Shown here piece by piece: positions 53,917 through 63,145 of a DNA stretch of 64,000 nt. The stretch is from contig NZ_JARLLG010000007.1 of assembly GCF_029382255.1 (NCBI RefSeq), positions 124,001-188,000 on the forward strand, in the 5' to 3' direction. The stretch's first letter is position 1; every line of letters begins with the position of its first letter. The notes under the pieces were generated by a model, which saw only the letters and a program-made list of their open reading frames with translations, did not search any database and had not been told where the DNA came from. Both the position numbers and the translations under genes were made by a program. The stretch is from Isoptericola croceus. GTDB lineage: Bacteria; Actinomycetota; Actinomycetes; Actinomycetales; Cellulomonadaceae.

Positions 53917-54200
53917 CCCAGCAGCTCCAGCACGGCTCGCTCGGCGCGCTCCTGCCACTGAGGGTGGCAGAGGCACTGCCCACGCCCGGCCTCGCCGCGG
54001 CCGAACGCTTGCAGGTGCCCGTTCGCGTGGCGGCAGATCCACACGTCCCGCCAGGCCGGTGGCACCGCCAGCTCCCGGCACCGCGCGATCTCGACGCCGT
54101 CGGTCAAGGGCATGCCGTCGACGCGGAGGAACACCCAGCCGTCGCCCCTCCGACGGCGCGAGTAGCCCTCGTCGGACGGGGACGCACGGCGCAGTCGCAC
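53913..54200 (-). CDS. truncated topoisomerase IB-like N-terminal fragment
   Basis: A 95-aa frame whose sequence resembles the first part of bacterial/poxvirus-type DNA topoisomerase IB: RLRRASPSDEGYSRRRRG, VDGMPLTDGVEIARCRELAVPPAW, DVWICRHANGHLQAFGRG. Full-length enzymes have over 300 residues with a catalytic Tyr near the C-terminus; here the frame stops just after HPQWQERAERA, so no catalytic core exists. It overlaps the start of the SDR gene by 4 nt, so it may be translated. It is either a decayed gene or a small stand-alone DNA-binding protein. GTG start at 54200. Confidence 0.6.
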   Translation of the reverse strand: MRLRRASPSDEGYSRRRRGDGWVFLRVDGMPLTDGVEIARCRELAVPPAWRDVWICRHANGHLQAFGRGEAGRGQCLCHPQWQERAERAVLELLG

Positions 54201-54245
54201 CTGGACAGTGTGGAGCGGCCGGCGCCATCGCGCACCGGGAACGGC

Positions 54246-55160
54246 TCAGCCGGGCAGGCGGACCATGCCCTCCTGGGCGATCGTCGCCACCAGCGCCCCG
54301 TCACGGTCGTAGACCCGCGCGAGCCCCAGGCCGCGGCCGCCCTGGGCGCCGGGGGACTCCTGGACGTAGAGCAGCCACTCGTCGGCCCGCGCGTCGCGGT
54401 GGAACCACATCGCGTGGTCGAGCGAGGCCATGGGCACCTTCGCGCCGACGTCCAGCCAGGACGTGCCCGCCTGCCGCAGGACCGGCTCGAGCATCACCTG
54501 GTCGCAGGCGAACGCCAGCAGCGCCCGGTGGAGCAGCTTGTCGTCGGAGGCGATCGTGTGGCGGGCGCGGATCCAGACGAGCTGGTCCGGCCGCGGGTCG
54601 CGCGCGGCCCCGAGGTAGACGGAGCCGCCCACGTGCGCCAGCTCGAACGCGGAGCCCTCGGACCAGTACTTGGCCGCCGGGTGGTCGACACCCGCGAGGG
54701 CCTCGAACGTCGACGTCACGTCCTCTGGCGCGGGGACGCCGTCGGGCATCGGGACCTGAGCCTCGTAGCCCGGCTGGTCCACCTGGAACGACGCCGTCAG
54801 GGAGAGGATCGGTCGGTTCGCCTGGATCGCGTGGGTACGGCGTGCACTGAACGAGCGGCCGTCCCGCAGACGTTCGACGGCGAAGTCGACCGGGGAGTCG
54901 AGCGCCCCCTCACGCAGGAAGTAGGCGTGCATCGAGTGGGGGAGCCGGTCGTCCTCGACCGTGCGGCCGCACGCGAGGAGCGCCTGGGCGAGCACCTGCC
55001 CGCCGTACACCCGCCGCCCGGGCCCGGGCACGGAGTCCCCACGCCAGAGGTCGTCCTCGCCGCGCGGCCCCCAACCCTCGATCTCCCGGAGGTCGAGGGC
55101 GGCCAACAGCTGGTCGAGGGGGCCACCGGTGGTGTCGGTCACGGTCACGCTGAGACTCAC
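54246..55160 (-). CDS. tesB: acyl-CoA thioesterase II
   Basis: A 304-aa double-hotdog thioesterase that hydrolyses medium- and long-chain acyl-CoAs. The N-terminal hotdog holds VYGGQVLAQALLAC and HSMHAYFLREG; the C-terminal one holds the catalytic Asp in SLDHAMWFHRD and the Gln/Thr partners in the LLYVQESPGAQGGRGLG segment. Start uncertain: GTG at 55160 or the in-frame GTG at 55148; GAGGAG lies just upstream. It is 6 bp downstream of the globin gene, same strand, and likely co-transcribed. Confidence 0.9.
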   Translation of the reverse strand: MSLSVTVTDTTGGPLDQLLAALDLREIEGWGPRGEDDLWRGDSVPGPGRRVYGGQVLAQALLACGRTVEDDRLPHSMHAYFLREGALDSPVDFAVERLRDGRSFSARRTHAIQANRPILSLTASFQVDQPGYEAQVPMPDGVPAPEDVTSTFEALAGVDHPAAKYWSEGSAFELAHVGGSVYLGAARDPRPDQLVWIRARHTIASDDKLLHRALLAFACDQVMLEPVLRQAGTSWLDVGAKVPMASLDHAMWFHRDARADEWLLYVQESPGAQGGRGLGLARVYDRDGALVATIAQEGMVRLPG

Positions 55161-55166
55161 TCCTCT

Positions 55167-55556
55167 TCATTCCTCGAAGGTGTTGATCATGCTGAAGGCC
55201 GCCCGCTCCAGGTAGTCCCACAGCTGGGACTCGTGCGCCGGGGCGAGATCGAGGGCGTCGACGGCGGCGCGCATGTGCGCCAGCCACCGGTCGCGGGCGT
55301 CCGGGTTGACCTTGAACGGTGCGTGCCGCATCCGCAGGCGGGGGTGTCCGCGCTGCTCGCTGTACGTCGTCGGACCGCCCCAGTACTGCTCGAGGAAGAG
55401 GACGAGGCGCTCCTTGGCCGGGCCCAGGTCCTCCTCCGGGTACATGGGCCGCAGCACCTCGTCGCCCGCGACGCCCTCGTAGAACACGTCCACGAGGCGC
55501 TCGAACGTGGTGTGGCCGCCGACATCGTCGTAGAAGGTGGGTGTCGTCACCGCCAC
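55167..55556 (-). CDS. glbO: group II truncated haemoglobin
   Basis: A 129-aa truncated globin. [20 protein letters not shown] at the N-terminus, [20 protein letters not shown] with the proximal (F8) His, and the Trp/Tyr pair typical of group II are present. Such globins bind oxygen or nitric oxide and help in peroxide and NO resistance or respiration. GTG at 55556 used; an ATG two bases away is out of frame. Operon with tesB. Confidence 0.9.
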   Translation of the reverse strand: MAVTTPTFYDDVGGHTTFERLVDVFYEGVAGDEVLRPMYPEEDLGPAKERLVLFLEQYWGGPTTYSEQRGHPRLRMRHAPFKVNPDARDRWLAHMRAAVDALDLAPAHESQLWDYLERAAFSMINTFEE

Positions 55557-55688
55557 ATCTTCCCAGATCGGCGGGCCGACGGACCGTGGCGATGGTCACC
55601 CGGAACCCGTCGGTCGGCTCGAGACGTTAAGGTGGTAACGGACCTGCAACGACGCGATCCGACGAACCACTTCCTGAGGAGACACCGA

Positions 55689-55928
55689 ATGAGCAAGGCG
55701 GACGACATCCTCTCAGCACTCGGCGGGACCACCAACGTCGTCGAGCTTGAGCCCTGCATCACGAGGCTGCGTGTCCAGGTGTCCGATCCCCAGCTCGTCG
55801 ACGAGAACGGTCTCAAGAGCTCCGGCGCCTTCGGCGTGGTGCGCTCGGGCCGGATCATCCAGGTGATCGTCGGCCCCGAGGCGGACAACCTGGCTGCCGA
55901 GCTGGACGGGCGCCTCGCCTCGGCCTGA
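55689..55928 (+). CDS. stand-alone PTS EIIB (glucose/sucrose family)
   Basis: A 79-aa protein equivalent to a single EIIB domain of the glucose-type PTS. The phosphorylated Cys lies in ELEPCITRLRVQVSD, and VVRSGRIIQVIVGPEAD is the family end. It would pass phosphate from EIIA to a sugar carrier, but no EIIC, EIIA, HPr or EI gene is in the window, so its partner is elsewhere. ATG at 55689 follows GAGGAG. A 16-bp perfect-stem terminator follows. Confidence 0.88.
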   Translation: MSKADDILSALGGTTNVVELEPCITRLRVQVSDPQLVDENGLKSSGAFGVVRSGRIIQVIVGPEADNLAAELDGRLASA

Positions 55929-55938
55929 CCGACACGTG

Positions 55939-55974
55939 CGACGGCGGGCACGTCTCAGGACGTGCCCGCCGTCG
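55939..55974. terminator. terminator between EIIB and mscS genes
   Basis: CGACGGCGGGCACGTC and its perfect complement form a 16-bp stem with a TCAG tetraloop between two convergent genes. Confidence 0.8.
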
Positions 55975-55977
55975 GCC

Positions 55978-56982
55978 TCAGTCCTCGGTCGATCCGACCG
56001 CGTCGGCGCGCAGCACCCTGGCCCTGCGCAGCTGTGCCTGCGCGGCACGCAGCAACGCCCGCGACACGTCCCACTGGGTGCCCGGATTGACCTGCGCGTG
56101 CAGCGTGAACGTCATCGAGAAGTCGGTGACGGCGTCGACACCGCGGACCGACGGCGGTTCGAGGAGCTGGTCGGCGAGCTCCGGGTCGATGGCGACGGCG
56201 TCCGCGGCGCGGCCGAGCGCGGCGCGCACCACGTCGATGTCCGCGTCGACCGGGACCCGGACCTCAGCGAGCGCACGGGACCACTGCTGCGTGCGGTTGC
56301 CGGCTCGCAGGATCTCGCCGTTGCGCACCCACCACAACGTGCCGTCGATCGAACGCACCTGCGTGGTCCGCAGCTGGACCTCCTCGATGACGCCCTCGGC
56401 GCCCGAACCCAGGTCGACCACGTCGCCCACGCCGTACTGGTCCTCGACGAGGATGAAGATGCCGGAGATGAAGTCCTTGACCAGGGACTGGGCGCCGAAG
56501 CCCAGCGCGATGCCGGCCACCCCGGCGGAGGCGAGCAGCGGCCCCACCCTGAAGCCGACCTCCGTGAGGATCATCAGCAGGATCATGACGCCGACGACGA
56601 TGTTCGCGGTCGAGTTGAGCACCGAGCCCACGGTCCGGGCCCGTTGGGCGCGGCGGGCGGAGGCCAGCGGGTTGGCGATCACCAACGCGTCGTTGACGAA
56701 GGTCGACCGGCGGAACCCAGCCTTCCAGCCCTTCTCCGTCGCTCGCGGAACGCCGGTCGCGATCCGCTCGGTCACGTGCGAGACGAGGCGGCGCAGCAGC
56801 ACCAGGACGACGACGCCGACCACCACGATGATCGTGATGCGCAGCGGCCATCCGGTGAACCAGGTCCAGAACGACTCGCCCGCGTCGACGATCCCGTCCG
56901 TGAGGTCGGTCGTCGGGGACGGGTCCGGGGTGCTTGCCGTCGGTGGAACCGGGGTGAGGAGTGCGGAGTTCACGCGGGCCAC
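55978..56982 (-). CDS. MscS-family mechanosensitive channel
   Basis: A 334-aa membrane protein. Three helices (about residues 45-65, 105-135 and 140-165) end in the pore helix sequence VAGIALGFGAQSLVKDFISGIFILVED, the hallmark of MscS, with the beta domain YGVGDVVDLG after it and a soluble C-terminal cage. It opens on membrane tension and vents solutes during osmotic downshock. GTG at 56982, close to GGTTACGGTGG, may be leaderless. The N-terminal 40 residues are Pro/Thr/Asp-rich and of no known function. Confidence 0.9.
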   Translation of the reverse strand: MARVNSALLTPVPPTASTPDPSPTTDLTDGIVDAGESFWTWFTGWPLRITIIVVVGVVVLVLLRRLVSHVTERIATGVPRATEKGWKAGFRRSTFVNDALVIANPLASARRAQRARTVGSVLNSTANIVVGVMILLMILTEVGFRVGPLLASAGVAGIALGFGAQSLVKDFISGIFILVEDQYGVGDVVDLGSGAEGVIEEVQLRTTQVRSIDGTLWWVRNGEILRAGNRTQQWSRALAEVRVPVDADIDVVRAALGRAADAVAIDPELADQLLEPPSVRGVDAVTDFSMTFTLHAQVNPGTQWDVSRALLRAAQAQLRRARVLRADAVGSTED

Positions 56983-57077
56983 CGTAACCGCCGGCGCCGG
57001 TGCCGAGATACCGCCGTCGAGCCGGTTCCGGGCGTGGGGGTCTGCCCGGCGGGCCCGATAGTGGCAGGATCGTCCCC

Positions 57078-59252
57078 GTGAGCATGAAGGACATGGACCA
57101 GACCGTGCCCGACGACGGCGCGCGCTCCGAGCTGCACCAGCTCGCCGCAGCGCACGGGGTGCTCACCGAGTACCACCGGTTCGGGGGCGGGCTGGCTCGG
57201 GTGCCCGACGCGACCCTGGTCGCCGTGCTCGAGGCGCTCGGCGTGGACGCCGGGAGCCCGCAGGCGATCTCGCACGGGGTGCGCAGGGCACGGGACGAGG
57301 AGTGGCGGTCGGTGCTGCCGGCGACGGTCGTCGTCCGCCAGGGTCAGGCGTCGCACGTTCCGGTGCACGTGACGGACGGGGCGTCGGTGCACGTGTGGCT
57401 CGAGCTGGACGGGGCGGAGCCCGCCGCCCGGCGGCACGCGGTCCGCCCCCGTCGTGATCTGCAGCAGTCCGACGTCTACGTCGAGCCGCGCGAGGTCGAC
57501 GGGCGGCTGGTGGGGCGAGCGACGTTCACGGTGCCCGCCGACGTTCCCCTGGGATGGCACACGCTCTACGCTCTCGCCGAGGGGAACGAGTCGTCCACCA
57601 CCCTCGTGGTGACCCCGGACCGCCTGGAGCTGCCGGACATGCTCGCCCGGGGCCAGGCGTGGGGCGTTCTCGCGCAGCTCTACTCGGTGCGCTCGCGCAC
57701 CTCGTGGGGCATCGGGGACCTGGCCGACCTGGCCGATCTCGCCTGGCTCACCGCCCACCGCGCCGGGGCGGACTTCGTGGCCGTGAACCCGTTGTCCGCG
57801 GCCGAGCCGATCACGCCGGTGACCCCGTCGCCCTACCTGCCGACGTCACGCCGGTTCGGGAACCCGATCTATGTCCGGGTCGAGGACATCCTGGAGACGG
57901 CGTACCTGTCGGCGGCCGACCGCTCGCTGGTGGAGTGGGCAGCCGACCCGGTGCGGGATCTCGACGGTGACGGCGGCCCCATCGACCGAGACGCCGTCTG
58001 GGACGCGAAGAAGGCCGCGCTCGAGGTGGTGTGCACCGCGCCGCGCCGTGCTGCCCGGCAGGCGGCGTTCGAGGAGTTCGTGGCCGTCCAGGGCGCCGGC
58101 CTGCGAGACTTCGCGACCTGGTGCGCGATCGCCGAGGAGCTCGCCGGCGCGCCCTGGCCCGCCGAGCTGGCCGACCCGGCGTCGCCGGCGGTGGCGGCCG
58201 TGCGTGAGCGGCTCTCGGAGCGGATCGACTTCTACACCTGGCTGCAGTGGGTGTTCGACGAGCAGAAGGCCGCGGCGCAGCGCACGGCGGTCGAGGCAGG
58301 GATGCGGCTCGGGATCGTCCATGACCTCGCCGTCGGTGTGCATCCCGACGGTGCCGACGCCTGGACGTACGCCGACGTGCTGGCCCGTGGCGTCGGCGTC
58401 GGTGCCCCGCCCGACATGTACAACCAGCAGGGGCAGAACTGGTCCCAGCCGCCCTGGAACCCGCGGGCGCTGGCGCGCGCCGGCTACGCGCCGTACCGGG
58501 ACATGCTGCGCACCGCGCTGCGGCACGCCGGTGCGCTGCGCGTCGACCACATCCTGGGGCTGTTCCGGCTGTGGTGGGTGCCCGAGGGCGCCCGCCCCGA
58601 CCAGGGAGCGTACGTGCGCTACGACCACGACGCCCTGGTCGGCATCCTGGCCCTGGAGGCGCAGCGCGCCGGAGCCATGGTGATCGGTGAGGACCTCGGT
58701 GTCTTCGAGCCGTGGGTCCGGGAGTACCTGGGCGACCGCGGCGTCCTCGGCACGTCCGTGTTCTGGTTCGAGAAGACCGACGGCCGCCCGACGGCGCCGC
58801 AGGACTACCGCCGTCTGACGCTCGCGACCGTCGGCACCCACGACATGCCGCCGACGGCGGGCTACCTCGCCGGCGAGCACGTCGACCTGCGTGAGCGTCT
58901 CGGCCTCCTCGCCGAGGACGCCCAGGCGTTGCGCGGGCAGGCGCGCGCCGAGCGGAACGCGGCCGTCGCGGTGCTGGCCGAGCAGGGGCTCGTGGGGGAC
59001 AACCCCTCCGAACGTGAGGTGGTCGAGGCCCTGCACCGGTACCTGCGACGCTCGCCGGCCGCACTGGTGGGCGTCCAGCTCGTCGACGCGGTGGGGGAGC
59101 GCCGGGCCCAGAACCAGCCCGGCACCGACACCGAGTACCCGAACTGGAAGGTGCCGCTCGGGGACTCGGCGGGGAACGTGGTGCTCGTCGAGGACCTCTT
59201 CGACAACGCCCGTCTGCGGTCGCTCTTCGCCGCGGTCGCCGCGGGCCGGTAG
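57078..59252 (+). CDS. malQ: 4-alpha-glucanotransferase
   Basis: A 724-aa GH77 enzyme that transfers alpha-1,4-glucan segments during maltodextrin or glycogen use. The nucleophile is in ALRVDHILGLFRLWW, the acid/base Glu in VIGEDLGV and the third acid in TVGTHDMPPTAGY. NPLSAAEPITPVTPSPYLPTSRRFGNPIY-type residues form the substrate site. An N-terminal beta-sandwich extension (about 1-170) is usual in actinobacterial MalQ. GTG at 57078 used; the ATG two codons downstream is the alternative. It ends in a 17-bp perfect-stem terminator. Confidence 0.93.
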   Translation: MSMKDMDQTVPDDGARSELHQLAAAHGVLTEYHRFGGGLARVPDATLVAVLEALGVDAGSPQAISHGVRRARDEEWRSVLPATVVVRQGQASHVPVHVTDGASVHVWLELDGAEPAARRHAVRPRRDLQQSDVYVEPREVDGRLVGRATFTVPADVPLGWHTLYALAEGNESSTTLVVTPDRLELPDMLARGQAWGVLAQLYSVRSRTSWGIGDLADLADLAWLTAHRAGADFVAVNPLSAAEPITPVTPSPYLPTSRRFGNPIYVRVEDILETAYLSAADRSLVEWAADPVRDLDGDGGPIDRDAVWDAKKAALEVVCTAPRRAARQAAFEEFVAVQGAGLRDFATWCAIAEELAGAPWPAELADPASPAVAAVRERLSERIDFYTWLQWVFDEQKAAAQRTAVEAGMRLGIVHDLAVGVHPDGADAWTYADVLARGVGVGAPPDMYNQQGQNWSQPPWNPRALARAGYAPYRDMLRTALRHAGALRVDHILGLFRLWWVPEGARPDQGAYVRYDHDALVGILALEAQRAGAMVIGEDLGVFEPWVREYLGDRGVLGTSVFWFEKTDGRPTAPQDYRRLTLATVGTHDMPPTAGYLAGEHVDLRERLGLLAEDAQALRGQARAERNAAVAVLAEQGLVGDNPSEREVVEALHRYLRRSPAALVGVQLVDAVGERRAQNQPGTDTEYPNWKVPLGDSAGNVVLVEDLFDNARLRSLFAAVAAGR

Positions 59253-59261
59253 GCGCTGCGC

Positions 59262-59299
59262 GCAGGTGGGCCCGGACCGGTCGGTCCGGGCCCACCTGC
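59262..59299. terminator. terminator between malQ and pepN
   Basis: A perfect 17-bp stem, GCAGGTGGGCCCGGACC and complement, with loop GGTC, between two convergent genes. Confidence 0.82.
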
Positions 59300-59325
59300 T
59301 GCGGTACGCCGTGCTGCGCCGGGCG

Positions 59326-61902
59326 TCAGAGCGCGGCGGCGTCGACCTCCTGCGCGGCCAGTGCTCGCTCGGTGCCGGCCAGCGCCTCGATCACCATCCG
59401 CCGCAGGGCGGCCGGTGCGTCGGCGTGCGTGTCGAGCCAGCCGCGCACGGTGTCCCGCAGTCGCGCCGACGCGAGGGGTGCCGGGTAGAGACCCTCGATG
59501 AGCTCCTCGGCGATGTGGTAGCTGCGCGTCTGCCAGATCGGCAGCAGCGCGTCCACGTAGCGCTGGGCGAACGGGGCGAGCACGGCGGGGTCGGTCACCT
59601 GGACGAAACCGGCGGCGGTCGCCCGGATGATCGCGTTGGGCGCGTCGGCGTCGTCGACCACGGAGGCGAACGCCCGCTCCTTGCCGTCGACGGTCGGCGT
59701 CGCCGCGCGGGCCCGGGCGGCAGCCTGGCGGCCGGACGCGGTGTCGTCGTCGGCCAGGGCCGTGTCGATCTCGTCGTCGCCGGCCGCGCCGAGCTGGACC
59801 AGCCCCTGCAGGAGCTCCCAGCGCAGGTCCGTGTCGACCGCCAGTCCGTCGAGCTCGACCGAACCGTCGAGCAGCCCGCGCAGCGGGACGGCGTGGGCGT
59901 CGGTGGAGGCGAGCGTCGCGAAGTACTTGACGAGCTGCAGCTGGAGGTCGGAGCCGGCGGCGGCGCTCTGCGCGAGCGTCCACAGTGTGTCGCCGACGCG
60001 TTCGAGGGTGTCGGCCCGGCGCTCCGGAGCCACGTACGAGCGTGCGGCGAGACCGAGCTGGGCCAGGGTGGTGCGGACCGTGGTGGACTCGGTCTCCGCC
60101 GCGATGTTGCCCAGCACCAGGTCGACGTACGCCGATGCCGGGGTCTCGCCGTCGCGCACCGCGTCCCACACCGAGCCCCACACGAGCGAGCGGGCGAGCG
60201 GGTCGCTGATGCGTGAGAGGTTCTCGAGGGCGAAGGCGAGCGAGGAGTCGTCCAGGCGGACCTTGGCGTAGGCCAGGTCGTCGTCGTTGACCAGGACGAG
60301 GTGGGGCCGGGTGAGGCCGATGAGGTCGGGCACCGAGGTCCGCGCGCCGTCGACGTCGACCTGCACGGACCGCGTGCGGACGACGGCGCCGGTCTCGTCG
60401 AGGTCGTAGCAGCCGATCCCGAGGCGGTGCGGACGGATCGTCGGGTGGTCGGCAGGTGCCGTCTGCTCGATGTGGAACACCGCGATCCGGCGGTGGTCGT
60501 CCAGCTCGATCGCGGGCCGCAGCGTGTTGACGCCGGCGGTCTCGAGCCAGATCTTCGACCAGGCCGTCAGGTCGCGCCCGCTGGTGGCCTCGAGCTCGAC
60601 CAGGAGGTCGGGGAGCTCGGTGTTGCCCCAGGCGTGCTTGCGGAAGTAGGCCGAGACGCCGCTGACGAACTCCTCACGGCCCACCCAGGCGACGAGCTGC
60701 TTGAGCACGGAGGCGCCCTTGGCGTAGGTGATGCCGTCGAAGTTGACCTGGACGTCCTCGAGGTCGTCGATCGCCGCGACGATCGGGTGCGTGGACGGCA
60801 GCTGGTCCTGACGGTAGGCCCAGGTCTTCTCCATCGCGTTGAACGTGGTCCACGCGGCCTCCCACTCGGTGGCCTCGGCCGTGGCGAGCGTGGACACGTA
60901 CTCGGCGAACGACTCGTTGAGCCACAGGTCGTTCCACCACCTCATGGTGACCAGGTCACCGAACCACATGTGCGCGAGCTCGTGCAGCACCGTCACCACG
61001 CGGCGCTCGCGCACGGCGTCGGTGACCTGGGAGCGGAACACGTAGGACTCGGTGAAGGTGACGCAGCCCGGGTTCTCCATCGCGCCCATGTTGTACTCGG
61101 GCACGAACAGCTGGTCGTACTTGTCGAACGGGTAGGGAACGCCGAAGGTCTCCTCGTAGAACGCGAAGCCCTGGCGCGTCGTGGTCATGATCGCCTCGGC
61201 GTCGAGGTGCTCGGACAACGACGAGCGGCAGAACACGCCCAGCGGGATCGTGCGACCGTCCGACGACGTCACCTCGCCGCGCTCCACGGCGTACGGGCCG
61301 GCGACCAGCGCCGCGAGATAGGTGGAGATGCGCGGAGTGGGCCCGAACTCCCAGCGGGCGGCCGCGACCTCGGGCTCCGTGGCGTGCTCGGCGGGCGTCG
61401 GCTCCGGAGTCGGCTGGTTCGAGACGACGTGCCACGCGGCCGGGGCCGTGACGGTGAGCTGGAAGGGCGCCTTGAGGTCCGGCTGCTCGAACGTCGCGAA
61501 GACGCGCCGGGCGTCCGGGACCTCGAACTGCGTGTAGAGGTAGACCTCGCCGTCGACCGGGTCGACGAAGCGGTGCAGACCCTCGCCCGTGTTCATGTAG
61601 GCGCAGTCGGCGACGACGCGCACCTCGTTCTCGGCGGTGAGCCCGTCGAGGGTGATGCGCGAGTCGCCGAAGACCTCGGCGACGTCGAGCGCGCGGCCGT
61701 TGAGCGTCACCTCGCGGAGCGTGGGGGCGACCAGGTCGAGGAAGGTGCTCGCTCCCTCGGTCGCGGAGAACCGGATGACGGTCGTGGACGAGAACGTCTC
61801 CGGACCGGTGGTCAGGTCGAGGTCGACGGCGTACGACTCGACGGTGGTGATGACCCCGGCGCGCTCGATCGCTTCGACGCGGGTCAGGTTCTCTCCGGGC
61901 AC
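59326..61902 (-). CDS. pepN: aminopeptidase N
   Basis: An 858-aa M1 zinc metallopeptidase that removes N-terminal residues from peptides in the cytoplasm. Exopeptidase motif YNMGAMENPG, zinc site LHELAHMWFGD with the third ligand Glu in LNESFAEY, and the catalytic Tyr region follow in order. Length and the ERAP-like C-terminal helical domain fit the actinobacterial PepN. The GTG at 61902 gives the familiar N-terminus PGENLTRVEA. No signal peptide. Confidence 0.94.
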   Translation of the reverse strand: MPGENLTRVEAIERAGVITTVESYAVDLDLTTGPETFSSTTVIRFSATEGASTFLDLVAPTLREVTLNGRALDVAEVFGDSRITLDGLTAENEVRVVADCAYMNTGEGLHRFVDPVDGEVYLYTQFEVPDARRVFATFEQPDLKAPFQLTVTAPAAWHVVSNQPTPEPTPAEHATEPEVAAARWEFGPTPRISTYLAALVAGPYAVERGEVTSSDGRTIPLGVFCRSSLSEHLDAEAIMTTTRQGFAFYEETFGVPYPFDKYDQLFVPEYNMGAMENPGCVTFTESYVFRSQVTDAVRERRVVTVLHELAHMWFGDLVTMRWWNDLWLNESFAEYVSTLATAEATEWEAAWTTFNAMEKTWAYRQDQLPSTHPIVAAIDDLEDVQVNFDGITYAKGASVLKQLVAWVGREEFVSGVSAYFRKHAWGNTELPDLLVELEATSGRDLTAWSKIWLETAGVNTLRPAIELDDHRRIAVFHIEQTAPADHPTIRPHRLGIGCYDLDETGAVVRTRSVQVDVDGARTSVPDLIGLTRPHLVLVNDDDLAYAKVRLDDSSLAFALENLSRISDPLARSLVWGSVWDAVRDGETPASAYVDLVLGNIAAETESTTVRTTLAQLGLAARSYVAPERRADTLERVGDTLWTLAQSAAAGSDLQLQLVKYFATLASTDAHAVPLRGLLDGSVELDGLAVDTDLRWELLQGLVQLGAAGDDEIDTALADDDTASGRQAAARARAATPTVDGKERAFASVVDDADAPNAIIRATAAGFVQVTDPAVLAPFAQRYVDALLPIWQTRSYHIAEELIEGLYPAPLASARLRDTVRGWLDTHADAPAALRRMVIEALAGTERALAAQEVDAAAL

Positions 61903-62104
61903 GGGTGCTCCCTGGGACGGTGACGGGTGGCGACGACCACGAGGTCGTCGCGGTCGCGTGCGTCGATCATGCCACCTCGGCCGCGGCCGTCCGAATGGAT
62001 TCTCGGACGGGTTCGACCTGCGTCACCTGGTCATGACATCCTTCGCTGTGCGCGTCAGCGCGCCGGCCGGCCGTACCGGCCGTCCGTCCCGGGAGGGAGC
62101 TCCG

Positions 62105-63145
62105 ATGTCCGGCACCGTGCCGCCGCCCCCACCGCCTGGTCCTGCCCCGCAGGGTCCGGGCGACGACGCTGGGAGCACGTCCGTGCGACGTGCGGCCTCC
62201 GCGTCGACGCCGCCGTCGTTCGCACCCGGTTCGCTCCCCGACGGCCAGGCGACGGTCGTGCAGCAGCCGGCGACGGCCGCGCAGCAGCCGACGGCGGTCC
62301 ATGCCCCGATACCGGCTGCACCCGCGCCGTCGGCCCCGGCTGTGCCCGCACCGACCCAGGTGCACCCTCCGCAGGCGCCTCAGCAGCAGTCGTACACCGC
62401 GCCGGTACGGCAGCCCGCGTACCAGCAGGCTGCCTACCAGCAGGCTGCCTACCAGCAGCCGAGCTTTCAGCAGGCCCCGCAGCAGCAGTACGGGTACACC
62501 CCCCAGCAGTATGCCTACCAGCAGGCGTCGGCCGCGCCTCCGCCCGGCACGGCACAGAACCCCGCAGCGCCGGCCCCGTCACGACGCACGCGGCTGACTC
62601 CGGGGTGGATCGCGTTCATCGCGGTCGACGCGATCCTGATCATCGTGGCGATCGGGTTCGCGTTCAACGCGCTCAGGGGTGCGGACGCACCGGCGGTCGA
62701 CGCCGGCACGGACCCGGACGCCGTCGCGAGCCAGGACGCCCAGGGCGACGCGGACGAGGGCGACGCCGACGTGGACGTGGCGGACCCGGGAGCTTCCGTC
62801 GCCCAGTTCGCCGCGCCCTCGCGCAACATCTCCTGCGAGATCTTCGAGAACCAGGTCTCGTGCGCGATCGCGGAGCTGAACCAGCAGCCGGCTCCGGTGG
62901 AGGACTGCGACGGCACGACCGGCTACGTGGTCACCCTGGACGAGGAGGGGACGGTCGCCCTGCCGTGCGTCCCGGGCTCCGACAAGCCGAAGAAGGCACC
63001 GAAGAAGCGGGACCAGGTGGCCTACGGCGACTCGGTGACCGAAGGAGACTTCACCTGTTCGAGCCGGCAGGACGGCATGTACTGCCAGCACGACCCGACG
63101 GGCAAGGGCTTCTCGCTGGCCCGGGCCGGAGTCGGGACCTACTGA
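62105..63145 (+). CDS. Pro/Gln-rich membrane protein with DUF6636-like domain
   Basis: A 346-aa protein in three parts. Residues 1-160 are Pro/Ala/Gln-rich and cytoplasmic, with AYQQ repeats (about 106-120). One membrane helix, TPGWIAFIAVDAILIIVAIGFAFNAL read in pieces (about 167-190), follows an Arg pair. The outer domain (about 230-346) has SRNISCEIFENQVSCAIAE, two further Cys and SSRQDGMYCQHDPTGKGFSLARAG, the pattern of DUF6636, a Cys-paired domain of unknown role in actinobacterial envelope proteins. ATG at 62105. Its stop overlaps the convergent PH-domain gene by 7 nt. Confidence 0.75.
   Translation: MSGTVPPPPPPGPAPQGPGDDAGSTSVRRAASASTPPSFAPGSLPDGQATVVQQPATAAQQPTAVHAPIPAAPAPSAPAVPAPTQVHPPQAPQQQSYTAPVRQPAYQQAAYQQAAYQQPSFQQAPQQQYGYTPQQYAYQQASAAPPPGTAQNPAAPAPSRRTRLTPGWIAFIAVDAILIIVAIGFAFNALRGADAPAVDAGTDPDAVASQDAQGDADEGDADVDVADPGASVAQFAAPSRNISCEIFENQVSCAIAELNQQPAPVEDCDGTTGYVVTLDEEGTVALPCVPGSDKPKKAPKKRDQVAYGDSVTEGDFTCSSRQDGMYCQHDPTGKGFSLARAGVGTY
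62420..62458 (+). repeat. 15-bp tandem repeat encoding AYQQA
   Basis: TACCAGCAGGCTGCC is present two and a half times head to tail within the Pro/Gln-rich region of the DUF6636-like gene. Slipped-strand changes here would alter repeat number in multiples of five residues without a frameshift. Confidence 0.7.

Noticed and set aside
53917-54228. Extended N-terminus for the SDR/DUF2867 protein, to 54228
   Set aside because: The dinucleotide-binding motif begins right at the ATG at 53916, and the upstream region encodes the topoisomerase-like fragment in a different frame.
62420-62458. CRISPR-like short repeat
   Set aside because: Units are directly adjacent without spacers and in frame within a protein gene.
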